Shown here: positions 28,274 to 39,762 of the stretch, piece by piece
How positions within the stretch are numbered: the stretch's first letter is position 1
Layout of the letters: each line of letters begins with the position of its first letter
Source: JAOSJL01 sp963704035
GTDB taxonomy: Bacteria; Actinomycetota; Acidimicrobiia; IMCC26256; JAOSJL01
Assembly: GCA_963704035.1 (NCBI GenBank)
Contig: CAVPGR010000004.1
Location: 930,001 to 994,000 of the forward strand
Length of the DNA: 64,000 nucleotides
Direction of reading: 5' to 3'
Program-made: the position numbers and the translations under genes
Notes under the pieces: model-generated
Seen by the model: the letters and a program-made list of their open reading frames with translations, nothing else
What the model was told of the DNA's origin: nothing
Databases searched by the model: none

Positions 28274-29020
28274 CGAGCTCCCGGGACGGCCTGTCCGGCG
28301 ACGGCCTGTCCGGCGAACGACAACAGCCGCCGCGAGGTATGCGGCGGTGTTCGTCGCGATGTGGACGATCGTGGGGGCGACGACCGACCGCGATCGGATG
28401 CGCAGCCACGCGAATCCCGCCCCGGCGACCGCGGTCCCGACAACTGCGGAGAGTGCCGCTGTCGTCTTCGACCCGAAGAAGCCCCCTGCCGGGTTGCCGT
28501 CCACTGTGTCGAGCGTGGGCAACACGTGCCAGAGCCCGAACAGAAACGAGCTGGCGGCGACCGCGGCGAGCATCGGCATGCGCCGGCGCGCCGCTCCGAG
28601 CAGAACTCCGCGGAACAGGACCTCCTCGAACAGCGCGGTCGCGATCGGGATGCGGAGCAGTGACTCGAGGAGTATCTCGCGCCGGTCGGCGCCGACGACG
28701 CGCTCGTCCACGAAGAACTGACGGGTCCGGGGATGAACCGCACCCGCCGCGACGACCAGGACGACGACAGCGGCTGCCGGAAACCCGAACCGCAGCCCGC
28801 GACCGACATCGGTGGGATCGAGCCCGAGTTCCGACCAGCTCATCCCATCGCCGCGCGCGAGAGCGACGGTCGCCGTTCCCGCGGTGGCGTTGGCCGGGAT
28901 GTAGTGGCGGCGAGAGACGAGTCGATTGGCGGCGACGTTGGCAACGACGGCGATCGCGAGGATCTCGCCCTCGTGGGTGAGTGGCCCCGACGTGGTGGAC
29001 CCGGCACCCCGTGGACTCAC
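28259..29020 (-). CDS. CPBP-family intramembrane metalloprotease
   Basis: CAAX-protease/bacteriocin-processing motifs are present: LFEEVLFRG (EExxxR), SFLFGLWH (FxxxH) and VHIATN (HxxxN), spread over several membrane helices. The start is uncertain: the frame is open upstream into the damaged alpha/beta-hydrolase gene, and GTG at 29020 is one choice. Members cleave prenylated or other membrane proteins or act in immunity to bacteriocins; role here unknown. Confidence 0.8.
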   Translation of the reverse strand: MSPRGAGSTTSGPLTHEGEILAIAVVANVAANRLVSRRHYIPANATAGTATVALARGDGMSWSELGLDPTDVGRGLRFGFPAAAVVVLVVAAGAVHPRTRQFFVDERVVGADRREILLESLLRIPIATALFEEVLFRGVLLGAARRRMPMLAAVAASSFLFGLWHVLPTLDTVDGNPAGGFFGSKTTAALSAVVGTAVAGAGFAWLRIRSRSVVAPTIVHIATNTAAYLAAAVVVRRTGRRRTGRPGSSSGLG

Positions 29021-31028
29021 GACGCCGTGCCACGCGCTTCGCCCCGCGCTCTCCGTCGCAGCCAGTTGGCGCCGCGTGTTCGGCGCACACGCAGGGGAAC
29101 GCCCGCCTCGACCCGATCGCCGTCGCTGCGCTGTTGGCGGTGCCGGCGGAGCGGCCTCGGTGCTCTCGGCCTTGATCCGCTCGGCACGCTCCAGCTCGAG
29201 CTTGCGCAGTGTCGTCTTCGATCCGCTCCATCTGCTCGTCGGAGGTGGCCGGCAACTCGTAGGCGTCGCGCACGAAGCGGGCCGTGTCGGCCCGGTAGTC
29301 GTGCCCGAACGACCCGAACTCGCCGGGAACGGTCACCATGGCGTTCATGGCGTCGACGGCCGTCTGCCAGAAGGTCGCGATCGGCTGCCACCGCATGTCG
29401 TCGGGGACGTTGCGACCACCGTCACCGTTCAGCCACCCCGGCTTCTGGATCAGGAGCTCGGGGGCCAGGCGCGCGATGGGATCGTTGTCGTGGCTGAGGA
29501 TCACGGCACGCAGACGTTTCCGCTCCTCGTCGTCGAGGGCCGCGAGTTGTTCGTGGCGGTCGAAGACGCCGACGGTCCCCTCGGGGACCAGGTCGCTGCT
29601 CCCGTGCGCCATCCCGTTGCGAGACCACTTGGCCATTCCGGGCAGCCCGAGCCAGAGCGCGCGGTCGATGCCGTAGTGGTCGAAGCCCTCGACGCCCTGG
29701 TACATGATCACGTCGGAGCTTGCCCACGCTCCGAGGCTCTCGCCGAACACGAGGACCTTGGGGCGCCGCTCCGGCGGGCGCTCGCGGAGCCGCTGGGCGA
29801 CACCCCACAGCAGGAACCGGAACTGCTGGCGCCCGAGCGGAACCTTCTGGAGCGCGAGGAACGACGGGTACCGGCCGTACTGGATGCTGCACGTGGCGAT
29901 GTCGCCGCGGGTGAGGAGCTCCGCGGCTCTCGATCATCGTCTGGTCGACCCACCCTGTACCCGTCGGCGGCGACGAGAAGAAGGTACGAGCGGTCGAACG
30001 CGCCGGTGCGCTCCAGCTCCGCCAGAGCGATCTCGGCCCGACCGGTGACGTAGAGCGGTTCGCTGTTGAACCCGACGTAGGTGCGGATCGGCTGCGCCAC
30101 CGCGGGCTCGTCCATGACGCCCTCGATGAGCTCCGACGTGACGATGTCGGTGACGTACCGGCGACCCTGCTGGCCGAGATGCTCGAACGCCGAGAAACTG
30201 TCGGGGCTTCCCGACACGAGCGACAACTCGGGAGCGGTGGCGTAGCCGCTCTCGACCTTCTCGTTGGCTCGGCCGATGTAGCCGACACCGGCGTGGTACG
30301 CGGCAGTCGCACCCAGCGCCCAGAGCGCGGCGTTGGTGGCGCGCGCAATGACCTGCTTGGACGGTCTAGGGCCGAGGTAGCCAATGAGGGAGTCCCGCGT
30401 GAACACGTAGCCCCGTGCCAGACCCATACCCGCAGCCGTCACGAGCGCCCCCGTAGCGACCGCGTGAGGCAAGGTGTTCTGCTGGGCCACGGGCCAGCGG
30501 GTGATTTCGCGCTTCCGGCGGGTGAGGCGACGGTTCGCCCAGAGTGCGACTCCGGCGGTGGCGGCACCCGCCACGAGCGCAGGGCGGATGCCCCGGCTGC
30601 TCGGGAAGCGGTCGCGGAGATGGATCCCGAGGTCGTAGAGGACTCCGCCCAGTGCCCCGGCCAGCACGAGCCGGCCACCGCCGCGTACGCCGGAAACCCA
30701 CAGGTGCTCGCCGTCCTGTTCCGGAAGGGCGGCGGCGGCGGCGCCTGCACCCGCCACGACCGCGCGAGCCCCGACCTTGCGCGGCAACGGTGCGTCGGAA
30801 GGGGCCATCATTCCGGTGATCGCGCTCCACCTGGGCCGTGGAAGCCCGGGCCGTGAGGACCACCAGACCGGTCATGAAGCCCTGGGTCATCGAGGTACGG
30901 GGCATCAGGGAGGGGCCGAATGAATCGAGGAACGCTCCTGTTTCGAACGGCGCCCCAGGCGACGCCGTCACCGGATTGAGCGACTGCGTGACCCGCTTCA
31001 GGACGGCGGGCCAGTCAACGGGTGGCAT
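29017..31028 (-). pseudogene. Alpha/beta-hydrolase membrane protein (Abhydrolase_9 type), several frameshifts
   Basis: Start ATG 31028 with GAGGAG upstream. Reconstructed: N-terminal membrane region, then EPLYVTGRAEIALAELERTG and AADGTGWVDQTMIES, GDIATCSIQYGRYPSF, VFGESLGAWASS (nucleophile elbow GESLG), and HDNDPIARLAPELLIQKP. This is the Abhydrolase_9 N plus hydrolase-domain family of actinobacterial membrane hydrolases. Frame breaks near 30828, 29968, 29932 and about 29200, mostly one extra base each. Past the last break the frame runs open into the CPBP gene, so the true C-terminus is unclear. Confidence 0.65.
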
Positions 31029-31055
31029 CGTGCTCCTCACTCGTTCGATCGACCG

Positions 31056-32632
31056 TTAGCCGAACAGGGCGGCGTTTGCGTCGGCCTCGGCCAGAAGCTC
31101 GTCGGCGTCGGACTGTAGGAGAAACCCGTCGGCGACAGCCTGCTCGGCTGACGCCGCGAACGCCGCGAGGTACTGGTCGGGCGATCCGTGCAGCTCGAGG
31201 ATCTTCGCCTGGTCGAAAGCGTTCGTCGTGCCGAACAGACCGCAGACGTCGATGTCGGGGTAGGTGACCGGTCGGGGCGGGTCGCCGGTCGGTGCCACGA
31301 CCGGCACGTCGACCAACGGGTTGCGAACGCCACCGAGGGCGATGCCGTTCTCGTCGCGGGCGACGGCGACCTCCTCGTCTTCCTTCACCTCGACGCGCTG
31401 ACCTTCGGGTGGCGGCGGACCACCGGCCGCCCAGGTCACGAGATGGTTGAGGGCCGCCTGGTACGTCTCGTGGTGGGGCCCGACGTTGATCGGATCCTCG
31501 CAATCGATGATTGCGCCGAGGCTGGAGTCGCGCGGCCCGCCGACGAACACCCGGAACACGTGTGCGTCGGTATGGGAGGTCCCGGCCACCTCCCATGTGC
31601 GGATCTGATCGGTGTCGGGCTGCCGTGCGTTGGTGTAGCCGAGCAAGGTGAGATCCGTCTCGGTCTCGAAGATGAAGACGGGGACGTCGAGATCGGTTCG
31701 CACCGGAACGCCATCTTCCACGAGGGCGGCCTCCTCGCCCTCCTCGAGATCCCCTGCGAACTGACCGTCGATCGGAGCGGCGGAGGCGCCCCGGCTGTGG
31801 ATCATGAAACCGTCGTACACGCCGACGACGGGATGAACGGCGTTGGCGTAGGTGGTGAGGAATGCGGCCGACTGGGATTCACCGACGGCGATGATCTGCT
31901 CTGGCTCCAGTCCCCCGAGCAGGATCTCGGCCTCGTCGACGAGGGCGCGGCCGACCTGACTGTAGATGTCGTAGGCGTACTCATCGCCCGGATGGGTGAG
32001 GGTGCCGTAGCGGTCGGGATCCGCGTTCACCAGGCCGTTGCCTTCGAGGGCACCGAGCGCGCCGGCATCGGTGGCTGCCTCTTCGTCGACGGTGACGTCC
32101 AGGCGGGCTTCACCACCGACCACACCCTGGGCCTGCGCGCGCTCACGGCCACGTAGGCGTGGCCCTCGCGACCGATCTCCTGCGCCGCGTACCCCCAGTC
32201 CGGGGACGCCTCGATGGCGCTCACGTTCAACCACTCGACGATCACGGTGCCACTGAAGTCGGCAGGTTCCTGCGGCCGTCGCACGATGACGCGGGTGCGG
32301 TAGTCCGCCTCACCTGTCGGCTCGGCGGTCCAGAATCCATCCTCGGGAGTGTCGCCGGTGTACTGCGTGGCCATGCCGGTGATGAAGAACTCCTCTTCGA
32401 CATAGCCGTCGGGAAGGGGAGCCGCCGGCTGCGGGACCACGATGCCGTCGCCGCCCGTCACGGGGCCCGAGATCTCCTCCGCGGATCGTGCCTGATCAGC
32501 GGAGTTCACTTCCTCCCCGCCCGCCTCGGTGGTCGGGGTCGGGCTGCCGTCGTCGGACGAACACGCGCCGGCGACCAACCCAACGGCCACCATCAGCGCG
32601 GAGACGTGTAACCATGCCCAGCGTCCCGTCAT
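31056..32632 (-). CDS. Secreted alpha/beta-hydrolase-domain lipoprotein (Abhydrolase_10-like), one frameshift
   Basis: ATG 32632 with GGAGGAGG upstream; lipobox VAGACSS. Core: RVIVRRPQEPADFSGTVIVEW, WGYAAQEIGREGHAYVAVSAQ, then IIAVGESQSAAFLTTYANA with the nucleophile GESQS, FETETDL and a late GTSHTDAH histidine. The frame changes near 32150 inside a GCGCGC run, which fits two extra bases or one lost. About 525 residues. Probably an extracytoplasmic esterase; substrate unknown. Confidence 0.72.
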
Positions 32633-32664
32633 CGTTCATCCTCCTCCACGTCGGCACCAACGGT

Positions 32665-35600
32665 TCACCATTGCCCGGCCGCTATCCGAGCTGGTCGAGG
32701 AGCTGCGCCGCGAGTGCGCCAGCCGATCATGCCCATCCGGTCGACCTCGGGAAGTGCCTCGGCGACGACGCTGCGGGCCTCCTCGATGTCGGCATCGGTG
32801 CCCCGCCGCGCCAACAGCTCTGCCAGGTCGATGCGGCAAATAATGGGCAACGGCGCCAGCTTCCAGTTCGTCAGGAGCTCGAGTGCGGCCCGAGCGTCGG
32901 CGATTCCGCCGTCGAGGTCACCGGCTGCGGCCCGGGCGAACGCCAGCGACTGGCTCATCGGCCCCAGGACACCGATGGAGTAGTGGACGACCTCATCGGC
33001 GTAGGGCTCGACGGACGACAGGAAGCCCTGAGCGAGCGGTGCATCGTGGATTTCGTCGATCAGTCGTCCCAGGTGGAACGCATGCGTGAACCAGAACGCG
33101 TCCTTCGGGACCGACTCGAGGTCAGCCAGGTGATATCGGTCGATCAGGTCACGGCACTCGTCGATCCGCCGTCTTCCGGCAAGGATGCGGGCCTGAACGA
33201 TCCGCCAGGTAGGCGTACCGGGGAACTGATCGGCCATCCGACCGGCGATATCGGGATCACCGAGCTCGGCATCACGGCACCACGTGACCTGAGCCGTGGA
33301 GGCACCCCACCACGAGTCACAGTCCACAGCGCCGATCTCGAGTCCGAGTTCGAACGCCGCGTTGTTCTCCTCCTCAGCCCGGGCGATCTCGCCGTCGTAG
33401 ACGTGGTACTGACAGGCCTGGCCGCGGGCGGCCCACTCGACTCAGCGGAGCGGCGTCCTGCACCACGATCACCAGGTACTCATCGGCCACACGCCGGGCG
33501 CCTTCGAATTCCGCGCGGGACAGCAGGTTCCACCCGAGTGAGATCCTATTGGCGACGCGGAGGTTGGGGTCACCACACCGGTCGGCGGCTGCGACTGCCC
33601 GTTCAGCACGGTGGAGACCGGCTGTCCACCGCTCGGGAACCAGATCGGGCATCCGCGTCAGACCCAGCACCCACGCCTCGGTCACGGCATCGTCCCGCTC
33701 CTCGACGAGAGCCACCGCGTGGTCGACCAGGTCGAGACGTTCCTCCCGACGGTCGAAATCGAACATCAGCTCGGCGGCCAACAGCGCTTCGAGGCGAGCA
33801 CGATCCGCAACCGCGCCGTCGGACACGCGACCGAGGGCGGCTTCGATGTAGGAGATGCGCTCGGTGTCGACCCGACCGACGATGCTCGTGAACCCGCGGG
33901 AGTTCGCCAGTACTGTCCGGATCAACAACTCGTCGTCGTTCGCTGCGACGGCATCCCTCGACACGTCGAGTAGTGCCTCCCGAAACGACGGGTCACCCTG
34001 ATCACGCAGGATCTCGCCGATCCCGCACCGGGCCAACAGTGAGCGCCGATCGAGCTCCTCCGCGTCGTCCTCCTCGAGCAACTCGATGGCCTTGCGGTAG
34101 AGGTTCTCGGCCTCGCCGAGTGCGCAGGCGCTTCACGCGCCTGGTCTGCGGCGGCGAGCACGTAGGCGATGGCGTCACTCAGATCGCCGCCGCGAGGGCC
34201 CGCCTCGACAGAGTGAAAAGCGAGCGCGGCCAGGTCGTCGGGGGTTCTCTTGGCGATCAGGTCGGTGACGCGCCGGTGCATCCGACGGCGACGACTGGCC
34301 GACAGCTCGTCGTAGAGCGACGTACGGACCAGCGCGTGCGCGAAGCGGAACCGATCGGCGTCGACCTCCTCCACGAGTCGAGCCCTGGTCGCGTCGTCGA
34401 TGGCGTCGAGGAGCGGGTCCTCGTCGATACCCGCAAGCTCACCGACCAGATCGAGGTCGAACTCGCGACCGACAACCGACGCGGCGCGCAACACCTCGTT
34501 GGTGACGTCAGACAGCATCGACAGCCGTTGACCGATCACGTCGCGAACTCCCTCGGGTACGTCGATCTGGTCGGGATCCGGAACGACCCAGCGACCGTCG
34601 ACGAATCTGACGCCACCGCTCTCGATCAGGTGGCGCAACACCTCGCCCACGAAGAACGGGTTGCCCTCCGTCTCGGCGTGTCGGCGCGGCGACTCCGCGT
34701 GTCACGTCATCGAGGGGATGGCCGGCGGCCTGTTCGACAAGGGCGATCACCTCGTCGACGTCGAGGGGATCGACGGGGATCCGACGGACACCCTCGATGC
34801 GCTGTAGGTCACCGAGCACTGTGGACAGTGGGTGGGCCCGGTCGACATCGGTGTCGCGGTACGTGCCGATCACCAAGAGCCGAACACCCTCGAGGCCGGC
34901 TGCCTGACGGACGGTGTGCATCAGCATCAGCAGGGTCGGCTTGGTCGCCCAGTGGATGTCGTCGACGACGAGAACCAGCCCGGCTTGCTCAGCCGTTGCG
35001 ACGATCCACGATGCGACCGCCTCGAACAGCCGGTGCTCTTCGGTACGCGGATCGGACGCCACCGGTTGCTCGAGCCCAGAACACCGTGTCGTGAGGTCGG
35101 GTACCAGGCGTGCCAACTCACCGGGCAGTCGACCCAGCGGCAGTTCGGGGGCGTGCTCGGTCTGCCAGTCGAGCGCCTCCACGAAGGGTTGATACGGAAC
35201 CTGGAGCTCGTCGTCGCAACGCCCGAACAGCACGACGGCGCCGGACTCGCGAGCTTCCATGGCGATCTCGTAGGCGGTGCGGGTCTTGCCGATTCCCGGC
35301 TCGCCGACGAGTAGCCCCGCGCGAGGACCCTCGAGTTTGGTCCCGTCCCACAGATCTCGCGAGCGCGTCGCGAACGTCGGTCCGCCCGACGTACGTGCCG
35401 CGGTTGCTGGGTACCAGTGCGGGAGGAAACGGAACGAGGTTGTCATCGGCCACGTCGGGAAGCGGATCCCAGCCGACCGCGCACGCCTCGACCGGCTCGG
35501 GCAGTCCCTTCAGCTCGAGGGTCCCGACCGACTCGAACCGGTGACCCCCACGGCCTCGCGTGAGCGCCCGAACCAGGTCTGCGACGAGAACTTGACCACC

Positions 35601-35985
35601 CTCCGCGGCATCGCACAGACGGGCAGCTTCGTTGACCGCTGTGCCGAAGCAGTCGTCACCGTCGAAGCTGACGTCACCCACCGACACGCCGACGCGAATG
35701 ACGATCGGCTCTGGTAGGTCGTCGCCGAGTGCGGTCACACGCTGCTGTGCCACGGATCGCGGCTGCCACCGCGTCGGCGGCCGAGTCGCACACGGCCATC
35801 AGGCCGTCACCCGTCGACTTCACGACCCGCCCAGCGGCTTCCTCGATGGCGGCCGCCGCGACCTCGTCGTGACGTCGACGGATGTCGTCGGCCACCTCCT
35901 CCCCGAGACGCGTGCGCAACTCGGTCGAACCGACGAGGTCGGTGAACAGCACCGACGCTGTACTCGTGGTCGGCTCGTTCGTCAC
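32665..35985 (-). pseudogene. Class III nucleotidyl cyclase / AAA ATPase / TPR regulator, at least five frameshifts
   Basis: Reads leftwards from GTG 35985. Cyclase domain: SVLFTDLVGSTELRTRLG, VKSTGDGLMAV with both metal Asp regions, then FGTAVNEAARLCDAA. ATPase (about 35.35-34.5 kb): Walker A VGEPGIGKT, Walker B LVVDDIHWA. The rest (about 34.2-32.7 kb) is helical TPR-like. Frame breaks lie near 35755, 35365, 34690, 34130 and 33420. Intact homologues are about 1,100-residue signalling proteins linking cAMP-type synthesis to STAND-like ATPases. The end near 32690 is also uncertain; another frame gives ALAAQLLDQLG and a stop. Confidence 0.7.
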
Positions 35986-36226
35986 GGCGGAATGGTACTG
36001 GTTCAGCGTTTCCCAGCGTTTCGTGGAGATCCTGCTCAGATCAGGAAGCTCGTCGTGGGCCGTCCGTTCCTCAGCGGAAGTGCTTTCCGAACACCTCGAC
36101 CACGTCGGCGGCCTCGTCCTCATCGAGGCTGAGGATCGTCTCGTCGTCAGCAATCACGACTTCTTGAGACGTCGGAATCCGCCCGATGGCAGGCTGTGGT
36201 CCGATAGCCAACGTACGACAACGGGG
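35986..36226. other. Short gap; only an acidic minus-strand ORF end is seen
   Basis: On the minus strand a frame ending at 36071 reads DDETILSLDEDEAADVV and EVFGKHFR before its stop. It looks protein-like but has no convincing start and could be the remnant of a small gene upstream of the cyclase regulator. Nothing else is recognised. Confidence 0.25.
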
Positions 36227-36472
36227 ATGGAGGTCGTCGTCGACAATGGATGGGGGCGCGCACGTCTCATCTTGGCCGCGATGGCCCTTGCCGATGCGGC
36301 CACGTCCGGTGCCACGGCGTGGAGCGGGGACGACACGCTCACCGAGTCGATCGCGCGCCGGCTCCACGCCGGCACGGTGTTCCGAAGCGCCTACGGCGCC
36401 GAGGGCCATCGGGTGCACAGCCGACTACAGGCTCTCCCCCCACTTCGGCCTCTCCCCGGAGCGGCCGGATGA
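36227..36472 (+). CDS. Small hypothetical protein upstream of SDR
   Basis: 81 residues from ATG 36227: MEVVVDNGWGRARLILAAMA..., with GDDTLTESIARRLHAG. Its stop overlaps the start of the downstream SDR as ATGA, which supports it being translated. No ribosome site better than a GGGG run is seen. No family recognised. Confidence 0.4.
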   Translation: MEVVVDNGWGRARLILAAMALADAATSGATAWSGDDTLTESIARRLHAGTVFRSAYGAEGHRVHSRLQALPPLRPLPGAAG

Positions 36473-37283
36473 ATGCGACGAGCAACACCCGCGACTCAGG
36501 ACCGACGCGGCCCCGAGTCGTGGTCATCGGCGCGTCGAGCGGGATTGGTCGGTGTATCGGCATCGGGCTCGTTCGTCAGGGGTACGAGGTCGCGCTGCTC
36601 GGACGACGCACCGACCGTCTCGACGATGCGGTGAGCGAAGCCGGCGCCGGCGCCGTGGCCGTGACCTGTGACGTCCGCGACGGACCGCGTCGTGCACCGC
36701 CGCCCTCGAACAGGCATGCGACACGCTCGGCGGCGCCGACGGCCTCGTCTACAGTGTCGGAATCGGGCCTCTGACCCCGCTGGTCGACACCACTTCAGAG
36801 CTGTGGGGCGAGGTGTTCGACACCAACGTCGTCGGCGCCGCCCTCGCCACAGCAGCCACGCTCCCGCATCTGGCGGCGAGTGACGGCCGTGCGATCTACC
36901 TCTCGTCGGTGTCGGCGTCGGTGACACCGCCGTGGCCGGGCCTGGGGGCCTACGCGGTGAGCAAAGCCGCGCTCGACAAGCTGGTCGAGGCCTGGCGCGT
37001 CGAGCACCCCGAAGTCAGCTTCACCCGACTGGTCCTGGGCGACAGCGCCGGCGGCTCCGGCCGCGGCGCCACCGAGTTCACGTCGTCGTGGGACGCCGAT
37101 CTCGTCGCCGAGTACTTCCCGATCTGGCTGGAGCGCGGCCACGTGTCGGGCGCCGTCCTCGATGTCGACCAGATCGTCGACACGGTTGTCGGCCTGCTCG
37201 AGACAGACGCCGACGTACCGTCGATGACGCTGACACCCCGGCCCCCCGAGCGGCCGCACCCTTCCGCGCCGGACTCGGGTTGA
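36469..37283 (+). CDS. Short-chain dehydrogenase/reductase (one frameshift)
   Basis: N-terminal Rossmann motif VVVIGASSGIGRCIG, then LGRRTDRLDDAV and VTCDVRDG. The frame breaks near 36680; the continuing frame reads ALEQACDTLGGADGLVYSVG, SSVSASVTPPWPGLGAYAVSK (catalytic Ser and YxxxK) and a C-terminus with DVDQIVDTVVGLLE. NAD(P)-dependent oxidoreductase of unknown substrate. It is the last backbone gene before the tRNA-bounded island, 34 bases from the first partial tRNA copy. Confidence 0.75.
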
Positions 37284-37316
37284 CTCCCCTGCGGAGCTTC
37301 AGCGCGCTCTAGATCG

Positions 37317-37365
37317 AGCGTGCTCGGAGAAATTCGAACCCCCAACCTTCTGATCCGTGGTCAGA
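37317..37365 (-). repeat. tRNA-Arg 3'-half copy 1 (outer left boundary)
   Basis: 49 bases matching the intact tRNA-Arg gene from two bases beyond its 3' end through the anticodon stem, with four differences: one in the acceptor stem, two in the T stem and one at the base 5' of the anticodon. The D arm and 5' acceptor strand are missing. It is the most diverged copy with an ACG anticodon, which suits the oldest boundary. Confidence 0.8.
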
Positions 37366-37540
37366 GTCAAGGCTGCCGACGCGAGAGGTGAGCCGGTGGG
37401 CGTCACGGTCTGTGACCTTCGAGACTCCTCAGAACCTGCCCCCACCGACAACTTCTCCGGCGGCGTAAAGTACTCGATCCTCGCCAGCCGGTGATCGAGG
37501 ACCTGCTCGTCGCCCGAACCGCGCCGTGTTCACTCGGCCG

Positions 37541-38586
37541 CTATTTGACGGTGAACCGGTTGATCGGCGGGTGTCGGCCCTCGCTGATCGTCAGGTAGGA
37601 ATCGTCGTCGGCTGCGAACGTCAGGGACTCGCCTTGTCTTTCGGCCGCAGTCGGCGCCTCGCAGGGTTCGTTGTCGAAGGCTTCCGCCAGGTTCGTGCCG
37701 GGTGGCCGTGGCCACATCACGATCTGGTGGTACGTGCGCAGCGCCACGACGCTGCCGTCCCCGCTGACGTCGCCGCCGGTCGTCAACTGACCCCACGGGC
37801 CCAGATCCACCTCGCCAACCCGTTCCATCCGGACCGGTTCGCCGACGCCTGCGGCGGCGAAGTCCGTGTTTGCGACGCGGTAGACCCTGAGGGCAGACCC
37901 TCGGCCTCTCTCCGGTTAACCTGTTCCTTCGTCACGATGAACAGGTCCCCAGAGACTGGGTCACTCAGCAGGCTCTCGGCGTCGTGGGGACCGTCCGGAT
38001 ACACCAGTTCGACACCGAATGCTGTCGCTGTTCCATCAGCCGGGTCGGGCTCCCTGAAGCCGTACACGGTCACCGACTGCGTCGGCTGGAGTTGTCGCCG
38101 ATGTCGCCCACGTAGAGCCAGGACTCCTCGGAGGCGTCGCCGGGACCGGGGCCCAGCGTCATGTCTTCCCAGTCGGTGGCCTCGGCGCCGACGACGTTGA
38201 TGCGCCGCGCGACCGGAGCCGTCGGCACCGATCGCATAGACCGTCGCTGGTGCCCCCGAGTCGTTGTGCCCCCAGAGGACACCCTCGAGCGACACGCTCG
38301 CGGCGAGACCACTCAGCTCGGTGATCGCCGTGGATGCCACCTCGGCCGGCGGCTCTACCAACAGGCCCGGTGCAGTAGCGCGAACGCTGCCGTCACCGGG
38401 TCGGGGTACTGCCGTGGGCGACGTCGTGGGTGATGCTCCATCCCCGCGGGGGGCTGTCGCAGAACAGCCGGCGGCGACCAGCACGGCTACCGCGAACAGG
38501 ACCGAGCAGGCGTGGAGCCCGACTAGCGGCGAAGCCTCCGCCAGACCACCCGCCGAACTTTCGGTGCTACCGGAACCCACGGTCAT
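37541..38586 (-). pseudogene. Secreted propeller-like lipoprotein, frameshifted (cassette A)
   Basis: Reconstructed from three frames. Lipobox VAAGCSA after a hydrophobic N-terminus. Then TELSGLAAS, GVLWGHNDSGAPATVYAI, TDWEDMTLGPGPG, LYVGDIGDNSS, DGPHDAESLLSDPVSGDLFI and a C-terminus ending INRFTVK. The repeated short-strand motifs and HNDSG/GDIGDN/DAESL pattern fit a secreted calcium-type beta-propeller family without a defined function. Frames change near 38220, 38090 and 37915. Confidence 0.55.
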
Positions 38587-38749
38587 GTAGCGATTCTACC
38601 GGCGACACTGATGCGCTTGACAGCCGATCGCGATTGCGCTGGACGTCAGCCGAAAATGCGGGTTGAGCCGAGCACCCGATGGGTGCGGCGTCGTCGAGCG
38701 GGCCAAGTTGTCCCAACGGCCACCAGCGGCGCGGAGGTCTGTGAGTTCA

Positions 38750-38786
38750 GGACATCGTTCACAGCTGTCTCGGGACATTGTTCACA
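38750..38786 (+). repeat. IS481-end direct repeats
   Basis: GGACATCGTTCACA (38750-38763) and GGACATTGTTCACA (38773-38786) are 13/14 identical direct repeats just upstream of the IS481 transposase start. They probably belong to the left end of the element. Confidence 0.4.
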
Positions 38787-38807
38787 CCTCAGAACAAGGG
38801 GTGAACC

Positions 38808-39213
38808 ATGGGTATGGCGCAACTGGTGGTGACGACAGTTCTGGTCGAGGGTCGCTCCAAGAGCGAGGTCGCCCGCACGTACGGATTTCGCGGCGGTGGG
38901 TGATCACGCTGGTTCAGCGGTATTTTGCCGAGGGCGATACAGGGTTGGATCCGTCGTCGCGTCGTCCCCACCGGTGTCCGAACAGGACCCCCAGGCCGTC
39001 GAAGACGAGATCATCGAGCTCCGAAAAGACCTGGACAAACACGGCCATGAAGCCGGCGCCGCGACGATCGCGTTCGACCTCGGGAAGCGTCGTGGCCAGA
39101 GCCCGGCCGTCAGCACGATCTGGAGGATCCTGACGCAGCGAGGCTTCGTGGTCCCTCAGCCCCACAAGCGAGCCTCTGCCTATTTCGCTCGGGAGAACAT
39201 CCTCCCAAAATGA
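38808..39213 (+). pseudogene. IS481-type transposase N-terminus fused to IS3 OrfA C-terminus
   Basis: ATG 38808. The repaired reading gives VLVEGRSKSEVARTYG, then RRWVITLVQRYFAEGDTG and PAVSTIWRILTQRGF, the N-terminal helix-turn-helix of IS481-family transposases, with two frameshifts (near 38885 and 38990). At about 39165 it jumps into RASAYFARENILPK and stop, which is the C-terminus of an IS3-family OrfA. So one insertion sequence was joined to another by deletion or recombination. Non-functional. Confidence 0.75.
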
Positions 39214-39762
39214 CGTCCCGGTTCATCGAGACCGAGCTGGCCCCGGCGGGCTTTTCGGTCACGATGGGTTGCCGGGTCCTGGGTATCTCCACCGCAGGGT
39301 TCTACGACTGGCGTCGCTCACAGGCTTCGCCGTGTCGCCGGATGGTCGCCGACACCGAACTGATCGAGACGATCACGACGATCCATCGCCAGTCTCGCGC
39401 CACCTACGGGTCGCCTCGGGTACACGCGGAGCTGCGCCTCGGTCTGGGTATCCGCGTGGCATTCCGATCACGGCACTCAATACACGTCGTAGGCGTTCGG
39501 GCAACGACTCCGCCACGCCGGGCTGGTCGGCTCCATGGGAACCGTCGGCGACGCGCTCGACAACGCCGTGGCCGAAAGCTCCTTCGCCAGCCTGCAGACC
39601 GAGCTGCTCGACCATCACGTCTGGGCCGACAGGCGTCAGCTCGCACAAGCGATCTTCGAGTGGATCGAAGTCTTCTACAACGGCCAACGACGCCACTCCA
39701 CCGTCGACATGTGCACCCCCGCCGACTACGACCAAACACGCCTCACCGGGAACGCGGCATGA
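39210..39762 (+). pseudogene. IS3-family transposase OrfB with central deletion
   Basis: Begins MTSRFIETELAPAGFSV, GISTAGFYDWRR, RATYGSPRVHAEL (HTH_21 region), then at about 39460 jumps to WHSDHGTQYTS, an in-frame TAG, AFGQRLRHAGLVGSMG, DNAVAESSF (catalytic Glu region) and NGQRRHSTVDMCTP. The first part of the DDE domain is lost. Only the remains of a transposase; inert. Confidence 0.78.

Noticed and set aside
26011..28980. A single 989-codon open frame across the ABC ATPase region and the phosphofructokinase
   Set aside because: Only the part from 26968 has protein homology. Upstream it is antisense to the ABC ATPase, open because of high GC.
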